Assembly (NCBI GenBank): GCA_964019425.1
Contig: OZ025852.1
Span: 582,001-646,000, forward strand
DNA length: 64,000 nt
Direction of reading: 5' to 3'
Source of the DNA: Flectonema sp. DT1601
Lineage: Eukaryota > Euglenozoa > Diplonemea > Diplonemida > Diplonemidae
Shown here: positions 40,914 through 52,648 of the stretch, in pieces
Position numbering within the stretch: position 1 is the stretch's first letter
How the letters are laid out: each line of letters opens with the position of its first letter
Position numbers and translations under genes: made by a program
Notes under the pieces: generated by a model
Told to the model about the DNA's origin: nothing
Seen by the model: only the letters and a program-made list of their open reading frames with translations
The model's database searches: none

Positions 40914-43900
40914 ATGAAGCGTCGGAGGCGGGTGTTAATTAGTCATCCGTCTTCGAAGGTATCGATCACCTGCTCAAATGGTGAAGTTGTTCGAATCCAG
41001 AGAGCGATGGTTGTCAAAAGACCGAGAGTAAACCACACGATGCATATAATTGAATCCACCACTGGTATTAAATATATTGTTGTTGTTGGTGGTCACAGAT
41101 GTAATTTAACAGTAGGTCAACCAGTTACAGCACCTGCTTCAGGGAACTATCTCACGGATGATATTTATATTTACCCTGTCCAGGGAGGGAGAGAGGTTCA
41201 AAGCCTTACCTTACCATTCCCAGTGTGTAGCCATGCTGGTACGACTGTTGATAAGAATAAGTTGGTACTCTTTGGAGGGTTTTCTACTGATGGTATCTTA
41301 CGAACTATTGTTATAATCACATTAATAGAAAGTGAGACTCGTGAAGGACAATTCTCTTTGCAAGCTGAAATAGTTCCTCAGGTGCCGGACAGACAAACCA
41401 TTCCTCGTATGATTCACACGGCGTGTACTGTTGATTTTCCAACAAGAGATTTAGTTCTCGTCTATGGAGGTCTGGCTATGACTGAACGTCACAGTGGTGG
41501 TATGCCAGCACAACGATTGCAGTGTACATCAGAGATTGAAATTTTTGAAATTGGAGGGAGTTCTTCAGTTATCACTCCACTCGTCGATTATCAAATTGTA
41601 AACGATCCTCCACCTCCAAGAGCAGCACATGCAGTTTGTTCATTATCTGGAAGAGGTATGGCAATCAGTGGTGGTATTGGAATTAGTAATGAAGTCTACG
41701 GAGACTGTTGGATTCTTGAATCATCATCACATCACTCATTCACTTGGAGAGAAGTTTCAATCAGTCCTCGTGTACCTCGACTAGGCCACACGATGTATCA
41801 TCTATCAACCTCTCCAGATCTTCTCGTCATCCTCGGTGGTCATGCAAACTCTGATGGCAGTCCATCCGATACCCCGCTAGCCATTGAAATTAATATCTCA
41901 TCTCAAAAGTGTCGTCAGCTATTATACTTTCGAGACGCGGCGTTGAGTTGGCACAGCGGAGCTTTACATGTCTCTCCAGAAATTGGCCCGATACCTTCAC
42001 AAAAAGATATTATTCTTTGGGGTGGTATTGCTGGGAATGAAGTCTCTGGTATGTCTTCCATCATTTACCTTACTAGGTAGTAGATGCAGAGTAGAAGGTT
42101 GGGATTACAAATATTAACAAAACACAGCTCGCACGCTAGCCGAAAACTTCCCAGCAACACGTCTGGAAGTCGTCAACGAGTTCTTTAAACGAGGACTTTG
42201 CATCTCTTCAACTGTCGCTGGAGCGCTGAGTGTCGCAGTGGTAGTTCAGATGTTTGTAGAAGATGATAAACGAGGAAGTGAAGACTCATGGGTATCTATA
42301 AAACAACTTCTGGTTGAAACTTTAATAAGCTCCACCAGCACAACAGCGAGTTACAGCGATCCGATGGTTGAAACGAGTGACTTGAATTGCTCTGGAAAAC
42401 CTGAAGCAGCTTCTTTAGTAGCAGCAACTGCTGGACTTGTATTGGGAGTAGCATGTTGTAGAAATGTATTCGGTTTATCAAGTAGTGGGTTTGCTGAAGC
42501 AGCAGCTCATATTAATCAATCCTTTAAGAGAATGATTGGAACCTTCGCATCAGGGGAAGTAGAGAAAGCTCAAAAACTTATTCTCGCGACTTCCACGAGT
42601 CTCAAAGACACTACTGCAATGGTCTCGGGTGTCTCAGGACTCGTATTACTGATGTGTTGCTATCGAGAGTGTGGAGGTTCTCTGTCTTTGAGATCTCCAG
42701 GGTGGGCTTCAGCAGTCCAGCTGAGCTCATTTAAAAGAGTTATTGGAGCCTTTGCTGGTGACACATTAAAGTCTCACGCCATTACTGCGGCTCAAGCTGC
42801 TGCAGAAACACTTTCTCCGTTCATTCAGACTGCTGTTGATTCAGTCGCCAGTTCTAACTCGACTGTTAAAAGTTCAGCACAGCAGCCGACTATCATCGTT
42901 CATGAAATGCCTGATGATGTTGAAGGTGATAGTGAAAGTGATTCTCCTATTCACAGTTATTCTTTGAAGAATTCTAAGTGTCCGCCACCTTCTGATAACG
43001 TTCTGCGGGAGTCGAGCTCCTCACCTGTTGTCGATGATGTTCGAAAAACGAAGACTGTTCTGTGTCACAGAAAGGTACCACGAGGAGTTCATAATATTCA
43101 TCATACGGGAGTCTCTCCAAGTTCTTCTTCATCAACTTCTCCAAGTTATCGACCTCCTCGTATACAAAACTCATCAATAAGAAGGAATCGACCTGCTGCA
43201 AACTGGAGTTCGAAACCTGTCAATCGTTCTCCTGTTAAAGCATCTTCACCACCTGCCACTAATGTAGTCGATACTACTCTGGTGACTAGTCTTCCTCCTT
43301 CTTATATTCCATCAAATAGAGAAGAGGAAGGAGAGGGATCACCTGTTGAAAAAAATATTTCATCCCTTCCGAAATCTTACGCTGACTTCGCAGAGATTGG
43401 TTCAGGTAATGGATCGAGTCTGTCTGTTTCATCATCTCAGCCTCAGTCATCACACTCTTCAAAACCTTCTGTTGGAGGAACTGTTATAAAAGTAAAGTGT
43501 TCTCTCTCATCAGGTGCACTTGGATTCACGATAAATGAATCAATGTTGTGGGATGTGTTTTTATCTACTGTTTGGGAAAATATCGCACCAGTCCTTCATG
43601 AGAGTGCAGGTACTCGAGAGAAGCTCCTGGACAGTATTAGTTTACAATGGATTGATCCTGACGACAATGATGAGATGCATTTAATGTGTGCTGCTCATTA
43701 TAATTCTTTTATCGAAAGCTCCGTCGGTAAAGGAAGAGGACGGATAGTCGCGAGAACAAAAAAGAAGTCTGCGGTGAGAGTTCCACAAGGAACTCCACCA
43801 AGATCACCAAAACAAAAAGTAATCTCACAAAGAGTTAGCAAACAATGGACAAGGGGTAAGTTAATAGGACGAGGGACTTACGGAACTGTTTACACTGCGC

Positions 43901-44964
43901 TCGATCACGAAGATGGATCGACCTTTGCTGTTAAAAGAATTGCAGTCGACGCAAATACTTCGAATGAAAAACAAATTGAAGACCTACAAAGGGAGATTGA
44001 AATGCTCGGGCAACTCAAACACAAAAACATCGTTACCCTACTCGGTACTAAAAGAGGTCCTTCTTGCATCTACATCATGATGGAGTACATGTCTGGAGGA
44101 TCTGTTGCAGCAATGGTCAGACAATATGGAAGAAACGGTCGAGGTCTGTCTTTATTACAAACATTTTAACATTTTAATCTAAAAAAATTACGCTTGAAAA
44201 AAAAAGACAACCACCACACCCAACAGGATTAAGCAGCGCTGTCATTCAATGCTTCCTTCGTCAGATACTCGAAGGACTTGCTTACCTCCATAATAATAAA
44301 ATAATCCATAGAGACATCAAAGGAGATAACCTTTTCTGTGATGACAAAGGTTTAGTTAAATTGGGTGATTTCGGTGCTTCAAAATACCTCGTCGAAGCTT
44401 GCTCGTGGGACAAGGGAAGTGGATTACGTGGAACGGTGTTGTTTCTATCTCCTGAAGCTGTTCATTCAAAGTACTCGTTTGCATCTGACATGTGGGCACT
44501 CGGCTGTACCGTAATTGAGATGATGACGGGATTGCCTCCATGGCCTAAGAAGGTATTTAATGTTTCTTTTTTGCAGTTTTGGTTTAAACAAACGAAATAT
44601 TTAAAACAACCAAACAACCAAACAGCATAACGAGCATCCATTCTCAGTCGCTTATCACATCGCACACAGCGGTGAGGGTCCTGAGATACCTGAAAACTGT
44701 CCGGATTCCGCTGTTTCGCTACTGAAGAACTGTTTGAAACCAAATCCTGAGGAACGACCGTCAGCAGCACAACTGCTAACGATGTCTTTCTTGATGGAAA
44801 CTTTTGAAGAAGCGGAAGTCATTCCTGACGAAGATCATCCAAACAACGAGTGCTCAGAGTTCAGTACTCTCCCTCTGACGTCTGCTACATACGTTCAGGA
44901 TTTGATGAGAACTAGTTCGGTAACTCCACCAGACTCACCATCAACAGTCAGTGATGACGAATAA
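40914..44964 (+). CDS. Kelch - membrane - PB1 - MAP3K (STE11-type) kinase, four exons
   Basis: Exons 40914-42048, 42128-44143, 44227-44552 and 44626-44964 encode 1271 residues. Residues about 1-375 are Kelch repeats (LVLFGGFST, DLVLVYGGLAM, RAAHAVCSLSGRGMAISGG, RLGHTMYHLS...LVILGGH, DIILWGGIAG). Three hydrophobic stretches follow (about 402-420, 473-493, 543-558). After a Ser/Pro-rich linker, residues about 832-923 look like a PB1 domain with the acidic signature LQWIDPDDNDEMHLM. Residues about 953-1225 are an intact kinase: GRGTYGTVY, FAVKRI, HRDIKGDN, GDFGASK, GTVLFLSPEAV. PB1-MAP3K matches the MEKK2/3 plan, but Kelch and membrane segments at the N terminus do not. The first join skips the short frame continuing to 42080 and restores a continuous protein (EVS joined to ARTLAENFP). 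Confidence 0.85.
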
Positions 44965-45388
44965 ATGAAAAGCTGTTTTTTAGTACACCGCCAGCGTCGA
45001 ATAATTTATTTCCCGAATTTTGTTCAGTTTCAGTTTTTTTTTTTTTTTTTCTTCAAAAAAAGAGAATTAATTCCCTATCCTTCCATCAATAAAGCAACTG
45101 TTGTGTTGCTGTGCTTCCGAATACTGGAAAAAAGTCGGAAGCTTTTCTTTCTTATATATTGCGGTTCAGCCAAATGTTCAAAAGTAATTATCCCTTTGAA
45201 AGTTCGCTGACAAAAAAAAAAAAAAAAAAAAAAAAGAAATGTCACGAGATGGACGAAAAAAAAAAAAAAAAAAAAAAAAAAACTTTTTTCTGTCTTATGT
45301 CTTGTCGTATTTTTACACGCAGTTCTTGTCCTTCTCTAGCCCTTTTCAATCGTAGAGACCTGTATCGTTAATGTTCGTCTAATTCTAT

Positions 45389-45422
<34 letters not shown>

Positions 45423-46067
45423 AAAAGGCTGTAAAGCCGCCAACAAGGTAGCTTTGAAGTAAAAGAATACGAGAAACGCGTCGGAAGGTAGATAACTCTT
45501 TGTCATGTTGGTGTACTCTCGGATGACACACAGTTTGACGTCGTTAGCCTTTTTTTAAAAGAAAATCGTATCTCCAGATTCACGAACAATTATTTATTAG
45601 ATCTCTTCTTCAGGTCGGTTGTTAGTTCCCTTCTCGTCTCTAATTTCCCAGCCCAGTCCCTGGCAGTCGCTTATTATGTTATTTCGGTTCTGTTTTTTTT
45701 ATTTTTTATATTTTTGATTGTCGTCAGTTTGTTCGGTTCGTTCAAGAGAAGAGATTAAAAGAAACGGAAAAAAAAAAAAAAAAAAAAAAAAAGAGGAGGA
45801 AAAAAAAAAAAAAAAAAAAAATAATAATGAAAACAACCAACACTTCAATACGAGGTTGGCACTACAAAAGAAAGGAGAGCAAGAAGAACATCTTGAGAAA
45901 TATTTCCTTTATTTCAACAGGATTAGAGTACAAAATGACTGATCACCTGAGTCTATCAATCGAGACCATCAGACCGCTTCGAGGACAGTTTTTTTTTCTT
46001 CTTTTCCCATTTTTCAAAATAAATAACATATTAAAAAATCGATCATCATCTTTCAGATTTTATTACC
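44965..46067. other. 1.1 kb spacer with five long homopolymer runs
   Basis: No gene seen. T14 near 45036, A24 at 45212-45235, A27 at 45256-45282, A30 at 45390-45419, A25 at 45768-45792 and another A-rich block to 45822. The acceptor for the next gene is ATCATCTTTCAG ending at about 46056. Confidence 0.5.
45390..45419. repeat. A30 homopolymer run
   Basis: One of several long A runs between the MAP3K gene and the small membrane-protein gene; lengths may be imprecise because homopolymers are hard to sequence. Confidence 0.9.
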
Positions 46068-46598
46068 ATGTTCAAGTTCAAAGAGGTTTGTGCATTTTTA
46101 TTAGTAGTTGTTGGTTGCTTAGCTTTCATTCCCGGAGTTCCTATCTGTGTTGTATTTTCATTAAGATGGTCAGACTCAGTCATCTACGAACACGACAGTG
46201 TTGACACCAATTGTACGATCGTTGCGCTTGAATCTACTGGACTATGCACTGGAGGACGTGGTAATCTCATTGGACATACGTGGGCTTATGACGTAGCCAC
46301 TCCAGCTTGTGATGATATCATCCATGATGTGGATGATCAATGCAACTTTGATTCTGTAATTTCTAACCAAACTTTTGAATGCCACGTTCACAACGACTGC
46401 GGTAGTTTTAAATCTAAACACAACACAAACATTAACAGGAAAGCATCCTTCGTTGGATCTTCTTTAGTTTTATTATCAATTATTCTTTGTGGTATTTCTA
46501 TTTACTTACATAAAGAGATGGCTAGCAAGCCTATTATAATTACTCCGGATATGGAGAAAAACTGTCCAGAAGTAGAAGTAGTAGTGACTAACAACTAA
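46068..46598 (+). CDS. Small two-pass membrane protein with cysteine-rich outer loop
   Basis: A 176-residue protein. A hydrophobic segment at about 6-30 (CAFLLVVVGCLAFIPGVPICVVF) and another at about 128-147 (FVGSSLVLLSIILCGISIYL) flank a loop with about eight cysteines and N-glycosylation sites (NCT, NQT). The C-terminal tail is short and acidic-polar. The layout is like small tetraspan- or claudin-related surface proteins, but only two segments are seen and no family is recognised. The start lies eleven bases after TTTCAG. Confidence 0.7.
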   Translation: MFKFKEVCAFLLVVVGCLAFIPGVPICVVFSLRWSDSVIYEHDSVDTNCTIVALESTGLCTGGRGNLIGHTWAYDVATPACDDIIHDVDDQCNFDSVISNQTFECHVHNDCGSFKSKHNTNINRKASFVGSSLVLLSIILCGISIYLHKEMASKPIIITPDMEKNCPEVEVVVTNN

Positions 46599-46995
46599 TT
46601 CAAAATAACAAAAAAAAAATAATATCAACAACTGTGTTTTTAAAATGTCTCATCTTTTTACTTTTAGCAGGTTGTCAGAAGCGATCTGACGTAAGCCTGG
46701 AATGTGGTTACCATAAGTAACTGTTCTCCCATTTCTTTTTTGTACTGTTTTTTTTATTCGTCGTTTTTCTGTTTCAATGAAAAACGACTATTTACTTTCC
46801 CTCTCTTGTTTTACTGATTGGTTTATTAAACGACACGACGAGGGTTACCTTTTTTGTTGTGTATCCGATTTCTCTCATATTCCTCCTAGCCTTGTGATTG
46901 TATGAAATCATTTCATTATTTTATTGGAGGAGGTAGCATATCGTCGGAGTCGATTTGTTAAAAACTAATTTTATCAGTACCCTCCGTGGAACAAC
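46599..46995. other. Spacer
   Basis: No gene seen. T-rich. It ends in TTTTATCAG at about 46977, the likely acceptor of the next gene. Confidence 0.4.
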
Positions 46996-49003
46996 ATGAA
47001 GACTATCGTGGCGGTGGCGCTGGCGGTCATCTCATCATCAGATGCTCTAATTGGAAATATTGGTTTGGATCACTCTGGATTTACAGTTCCAAATGTCGAG
47101 GAAGCGTCAAACTTTCTAATGGAAGTATTTGATTGTAGAATGGATTGGCAAATTCGAAGAGCTCCAACACCAACATCTGGAGAACGGGGTTGGGATGAAT
47201 TATTTTTCGTCCATTCAGAAAGTCACATGCCTCACGTAGCAATGCTTCAATGTGGTGATCATCACCTGGCGCAGTACATCGAACTGTTTGAGTGGTCGAC
47301 TCCTATTCAACGAACGTTCGAAGATGAGAAGGGAAAGTGGATGCCTTTTTCTGATATCGGTATGCACATCTTCACCATGATAACCTAGTCTGTAGTCTTT
47401 AGTAACAAACAGTAATAATAATAATAAAACACAAACAGGTCACGGATACTTCGCCTTTACCGTTAAGAACATCACATCGGCGATGGAAGAAATTAAAAAC
47501 ACCACATACTATCAGAATAACGAGATTCGTTTTATTCAAGATCCTCCAATGTCATTTCCATTAAGACACGAGATGTGTACATCAACGTTCTTAATAAGTC
47601 CTTGGGGACAATGGATTGAACTATCTGAATGGTCGATTAGTGGTCCTGAAGCCACCGTTATCAAGCGTTCTCTTGAAACGTCTGGTGAATGTTCCGTTCA
47701 ACCTGACAAGTTAAAACGTAAACTCGACTCTGTCCTTACCCCAGCATGGTTTATCGACCTTCCAACTGTGGAATTTAATATTAATTTATTCCTTTCAAGA
47801 GCTAAGGATGTTCTTTGGAGACCTCCTGTCAAGGCTCATAAGTCACCAAAGTTTGCCCAATACTTACAAACAAAGGGAGCAAAGGGAATTCTCACTCTGA
47901 AGGTATCAGAGGCAGAGGTGTTTGCAGCCAACGGCATCAAAGATATTTACGTCGCAAACATCATCGTTCAGAAAGAGATGATCGTCCGTCTGGTCAGACT
48001 TGCCGGACGTATCGATAAGGTATGCTTACATGTGATTAATTATTATGTTGGGGGGAATATAATACAGCAGATCTACTAGATTGGGTAATTAGAAACTCAA
48101 GTTGTTAAAAAAAAAAAAACAGATCACCGTCCACGTCGACCACGAGGATAACGTTCGAGAGATATCTGAAGTCGCTAAGCAGGCAGGTCTGAGTATTGGT
48201 CTTTTGGTTGAACTCAACATCGGACACAACAGAACTGGTGTCGATACCACTGCTGATGCTGTTGCTCTGACGAAACTGATTTCTGATATTAATAAAGAAG
48301 ACAAAAGTATTTCATTTGAAGGAATCACTGGCTACGAAGGTCACACTCCTGTCTTAGAACCAGAGAAGAAGACTCGCGAGACCAACAGATGCCACGCCGT
48401 TCTGAAGGACGCAAAGGATGCGATTGAAGCCGAACTCGACATTCCAGTGTCTCTGGTATCTGGAGGAGGTTCATCAAATTACGTTGATGCTTTGAATACA
48501 GGTTTGTGTTACTTTTTGTGAATCAATTTCCTTCGTAATATTCTCCCTAAACCCATCAAACAACACAAACACCAACAGGGGTCCTAACAGAGATCCAAGC
48601 TGGAGGTGTGGCTTTCATTGATAAGTTGTACAACACTAGCGCTGGACTTGGAGCAAAAGGTCACAAGATTGGTACTTTCTTACTCACAACGGTAGTGTCT
48701 GCCAGTAAAGACGGATCTCGTGCTATGGCTGACGCTGGTTTCAAGGCTACTGGATGGCATCCTTTTGCTGGACTTCCTGTCTTGTTACACGACTCTTGGG
48801 AAGTTGCTGGACTCTCAGCAGAACACTTGAAATTGAAACCAAAGGAGGGAGTTGAACGAACCCAGTTAAAGGTCGGGGACAGACTAACACTAATCCCTGG
48901 ATACACTGACGCTATGGGTCTAAATCATAAAATGATATTCGGAGTTAGAGACGGCATCATTGAAGAAGAGTTCCCTGTCCTTGCTTCCGGAATGTTACAC
49001 TAA
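46996..49003 (+). CDS. Secreted fusion: VOC module plus D-serine dehydratase / D-threonine aldolase-like PLP domain
   Basis: Exons 46996-47359, 47439-48019, 48123-48501 and 48579-49003 encode 582 residues. A signal peptide (KTIVAVALAVISSSDA) precedes a VOC module (about 24-225: LDHSGFTVPNVEEASNFL, QYIELFEW, then HGYFAFTVKNI, WIELSEW). Residues about 245-580 are an alanine-racemase-type fold of the D-threonine aldolase / DSD1 family: TPAWFIDL, RPPVKAHKSPKFAQ (family RPHvKtHK), VSEAEVFAANGIKDI, LVELNIGHNRTGV, FEGITGYEGH and VSGGGSS. The C-terminal metal site normally reads PxH then D or C; here it is PGYTD (about 548-552), so the metal His is Tyr. The His of RPH is also Pro. The reaction cannot be named safely: PLP binding is likely, zinc-dependent activity doubtful. 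I know of no standard protein with this fusion. Confidence 0.85.
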
Positions 49004-49521
49004 TTACAATTACCTGATGATATGGTAATAATTGAAGCATTGCTGCTACGTATCCTATTTGAGTGGCGTTGTATCTTTTTTGATAACTCAACAGTACGAC
49101 TAACTCTTCATAATGTGTTTGCAATGTTGATGGTGGTTTCACACCTAACAACTTATCCCTTTTATTTATTATTGAAAATGTCTCTGTTGTGCTTGTATCG
49201 CTCCAGGAACACGAGTGTGGATTGTAAGCTCTCTTATTTTTTTTTGTTGTTAATTTGATCAAATGGGAATAACCACGAGACTATGTCTCGGGAGTTTCGT
49301 CTGATAACTTTATCCGACAGTGTTGTTGAGAGTTTGCTCATCAATGTCTTCCCTTCTCTGGTGGCTGCACTTGTTATTCGGTAACGAGGATTGCACAAAC
49401 TCGGAAATACTGACAAAAAAAAAAAAAAAAAAAAAGTATTCCGTTTTATTTTTTTTATCCTTTCATTTTATCGTCTCTGTTGCTCTGTTGTGGGCTGCGA
49501 TAATGAATACCAAATATGTTT

Positions 49522-49552
<31 letters not shown>

Positions 49553-49586
49553 TTCCCCCCCCTACCGACAGCGATAAACAACAACA
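49004..49586. other. Spacer with A runs
   Basis: No gene seen. A runs near 49414-49434 and 49523-49549. The tract at its right end is the RPB10 acceptor. Confidence 0.45.
49551..49571 (+). promoter_or_regulatory. C-rich tract and CAG before RPB10
   Basis: A C/T-rich stretch ending CCGACAG lies 15 bases before the RPB10 start codon. It has the look of a trans-splice acceptor; the RPB10 reading frame begins at the first ATG after it. Confidence 0.6.
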
Positions 49587-49886
49587 ATGATCATCCCAGT
49601 GCGATGCTTTACTTGTGGAAAGATTTTGGGAAATCTTTGGGAGGAATGGTGTGAATTATTACTTCAAGATATGACTGAAGAAGAGGCGCTAGACGCTCTG
49701 GAGCTGAAGCGACTTTGCTGCAGATCACAACTTCTAACACACGTTCCTTTGGTTGATAAGGTTTGTTAATTTATTATAAAAATATTCTACATTTACACCA
49801 TTAAAAAAACTTTAATAATAAAACAGTTCAATCTTTATAAGAAAGCTAACAGACCTCAACAACAAGGTCAGGTGACACAAAAGTGA
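49587..49886 (+). CDS. RPB10: RNA polymerase subunit RPB10 (RPABC5), two exons
   Basis: Exons 49587-49760 and 49827-49886 encode 77 residues. The sequence begins [16 protein letters not shown] and has [14 protein letters not shown], giving the family's zinc site (C7, C10 and the CC pair at 44-45). This subunit is shared by RNA polymerases I, II and III. The usual length is about 65-75. The C-terminal 19 residues, encoded by exon 2 ([13 protein letters not shown]), are unlike the conserved LLNY end of animals and fungi and slightly longer. The first base of the conserved MIIPV is preceded by a strong acceptor-like tract. Confidence 0.95.
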
Positions 49887-50186
49887 TTATAGTTGAAAAG
49901 CTATCGTTGGAATATCTTGATTGAAGCGCAATGAGTGCGCAAAGTGCACACTTTTGCAGGTTGCTACTGAGTGCGAGTCACTCATGAAAGTTGGTATCTG
50001 ATTTATGTTTATCACATTTTGTTATGTTATTTTATCAATATAATCCTTTGAGAGGACGGGGGGGAACACCACATCCCTCCTTGACACGCTTTACATTCAA
50101 ATCATCAGTCCTGTTGAGTTGGTTCATATTTTTACTAACAGGGGGGGTCAGCACACATAAAAAAAAAAACAAGGAGAAACAAAAAC
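49887..50186. other. Spacer
   Basis: No gene seen. Contains a G7 run near 50061. The likely acceptor TTTTTACTAACAG ends at about 50141. Confidence 0.4.
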
Positions 50187-51412
50187 ATGATTTCCATTTA
50201 CGGAGTGTTACAGTCACTCGCTTTCGTATCAGTCGTACTACTGTTACTGTTGAGGTTTATCGCGTATTACCTAAGAAGTTATCAAGGAAAACTATTATAT
50301 TATCCTGAGACACCAGTCAGTAGTAGAGTCGTTGTTCCGATACCCAGCGACTACGAATTGCCGTATCAGTTGTTGGAGATTAAGACTTCAGATGGAATTG
50401 TTTTAAAAGCGTTTTTTATATATCCCAACGGTACGGAGTTACCAGATGCAATTGATAGGCCGACTTTAATTCATTTTCATGGAAACGCTGGAAATATCGG
50501 ACATCGGATTCCGTTAGCAAAGCTGTTCGTAAAACACCTGAATGTTAATGTTGTCCTGGCTGAGTATCGTGATTATGGGGCTTCGACAAACAGTGGAAAT
50601 GTTTGTGAAGAAGGACTGTTAATTGATGCTGAGGCAACTCTCGAGCATGTTCGTCATCTCCCATACGTCAGTAACAATTCAATAATTATACACGGAGCTT
50701 CACTGGGTGGTGCTGTTTGTGTCTCTCTCGCTGCTGCTCATGAAAAGAGAATCTCCGCTGTCGTAATTGAAAATTCATTTACGTCGATATCCGACATGTC
50801 TGATGTGTTGTTGGGTTCTATTTTGGGTTCAAATCATCAAATCACACCCTCAAAGAGTAAATTTTTATCGAGACTTTTTTCATTTTTAAAACCTTTTGTT
50901 TTAATGATCCACTGGAGGTCGATTGATAAGGTAGATAGAATTAAGTATGTTTTATATTATTATTATTATCATTCTTTACACTAACTAACCATACACACTA
51001 ACAGGATCCCCATATTGTTTGTCTCAGGAAGTGAAGATGAACTCGTCCCGACATCTCACATGTCGATGCTTTATGAGGTTTCGAGTATGTATTTTTGTAG
51101 TTAAGAAATAATAATTGTAGAGGGGAAAAAAAAAAAAAAAAAAAAAATAAAAATAAAGGATCTCCGGATAAGAAGCTGGCCCGAATCCCAGGGGGGACAC
51201 ATAATGAAACATTTCTAAAACCGGAAACTATTTCAGCGATGAGAGACTTCTTTGCGAGTCACATCTACAAGAGAGATGCTCCTGTTGGTCTTCAAGAGCC
51301 AGTAAGTCAACCGAACCTACCAACTGGAGCGAATAGTATGACGCAGCACATTAAACAAAGCGCCTTCAACAGGTCTTATCAAAAACAATTTGATGATGAT
51401 GTGGATGTTTAG
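50187..51412 (+). CDS. ABHD13: ABHD13 / BEM46-like alpha/beta hydrolase, three exons
   Basis: Exons 50187-50944, 51005-51084 and 51159-51412 encode 363 residues. An N-terminal membrane anchor (about 8-28) is followed by an alpha/beta hydrolase core: LIHFHGNAGNIGHR (oxyanion region), EYRDYGASTN, the nucleophile elbow IHGASLGGAV (Ser), IENSFTSISD, then LFVSGSEDELVP (Asp) and IPGGTHNETF (His). This order and spacing match ABHD13/BEM46; some members are depalmitoylating or lipid hydrolases, and the substrate here is unknown. The third exon's acceptor is A-rich (TAAAG) and follows a run of more than 20 A, which is unusual. The C-terminal tail is longer than the core needs and polar. Confidence 0.9.
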
Positions 51413-51787
51413 GATCCTCAACAATATCTGCCGCAGTAGAAATCGTGATGAAAGCATTCAGTCGGTCCGCAGAGTATTACAGACAGAAAAAAAAAAAAAA
51501 AGAAAAAAAACAACAATTTTTTTTTCTTTTTCTTTACTGTTGACCTGCGGGTGTTTACACTGTTTTAGTGTGAGATGATTATTTGGAAATATGATAATTA
51601 GGAGACTTTTGTTAAGTTGGTTTTTTTTTTTTTTTTTTAATGACTTCAATTCCTCTCTTGTTCTTTCATTCGGAAGTTATGTTAACAACCGAACAGAAGC
51701 TGCAGAAGGAAATTATTACCCCCTCCGAGGTTGTTTTACTTTTCAGAATATTTTCCCATTTCCTCAAAAAGCAAAGTGATTTCACTA
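51413..51787. other. Spacer
   Basis: No gene seen. A15 near 51487, T18 near 51622. AG candidates for the next gene lie after TTTTACTTTTCAG at about 51746. Confidence 0.4.
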
Positions 51788-52648
51788 ATGAGGATTCTCA
51801 CAACGCTACGTCTAAAGAGAGGAATCCTGTTCGGAGTTGGTATCGGACTCGGAGGGGCAATTCCTGCTCTTGCCGATGAGATGAAAGACAGCTACGCACC
51901 AGGAAGTGAATGCCACCCTGAATTACCATACGGTAAGTGGGTCTCTAATTGGGATGGCAGAGCTGCTCCTCCTGAAGCATCTGATGAAGTAAAAGAAGCA
52001 ATGAAAACAGGTACCATTAGACACCTAATTCTAATACGACACGGGCAGTACGTTCTCGATGATGAGAACCATCCACTCACCCAACTCGGTAAAGAACAAG
52101 CAAGAATATGCGGCAAGCGTATCAAAGCTTGGGAACAGGACCACAATGTTAAAATAGACAAGCTCGTGTCGAGTACAATGTTGAGAGCAAAACAGACTGG
52201 TGATATTCTGTCGAAGGAGTTGGGAATTAAAGTTTCAGAAAGAGATGTTTTAATATCAGAAGGCTATCCTTGTCCTGCCGACAACTTACAGTTTTCTCCA
52301 TCGGAAGTATTCGCCGACTCAGCGAGAATCGAAGCAGGTTTTCGTAAATACGTTCATCGGTCTGTTGATGGATACGAATTACAAAAACACTTCGAAGAAA
52401 ACAACGAACTCCCCGAAACCTTTAGTGGAAAACAACCAAAAGAAACCTACACAGTCCTTTCATGTCACGGTAACGTCATTCGTTACTTCGTAATGCGCTC
52501 ACTTCAACTACCTCCAGTCGCATGGTTGAGAACAGCTACATACAATACTGGGATTACTCACTTGATTATTTATCCATCAGGAAGGGTATCCTGCTATGGA
52601 TTTGGTGATACTGGACACTTGTCGTTAGACAAGACCACCTACCACTAA
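51788..52648 (+). CDS. PGAM5: PGAM5-like serine/threonine phosphatase
   Basis: A 286-residue single-exon gene. The N terminus has a basic start and a glycine-rich hydrophobic segment (ILFGVGIGLGGAIPALA), fitting the mitochondrial membrane anchor of PGAM5. YGKWVSNWDGRA resembles the family's WDxNWD multimerisation region. The histidine-phosphatase core shows LIRHGQY (catalytic His), SSTMLRAKQTGDIL, and SCHGNVIRYFVM (second His), followed by AWLR, GITHLIIYPSGRVS and GDTGHL, which identify PGAM5 rather than a metabolic mutase. PGAM5 dephosphorylates protein targets in mitochondrial quality control. The start is the first ATG after the AG-containing tract; an upstream frame from 51731 is not conserved. 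Confidence 0.93.
   Translation: MRILTTLRLKRGILFGVGIGLGGAIPALADEMKDSYAPGSECHPELPYGKWVSNWDGRAAPPEASDEVKEAMKTGTIRHLILIRHGQYVLDDENHPLTQLGKEQARICGKRIKAWEQDHNVKIDKLVSSTMLRAKQTGDILSKELGIKVSERDVLISEGYPCPADNLQFSPSEVFADSARIEAGFRKYVHRSVDGYELQKHFEENNELPETFSGKQPKETYTVLSCHGNVIRYFVMRSLQLPPVAWLRTATYNTGITHLIIYPSGRVSCYGFGDTGHLSLDKTTYH

Noticed and set aside
27950-45820. A runs as tails of SINE or LINE insertions
   Set aside because: I found no Pol III boxes, reverse-transcriptase fragments or target-site duplications beside them. Simple homopolymers are the safer reading.
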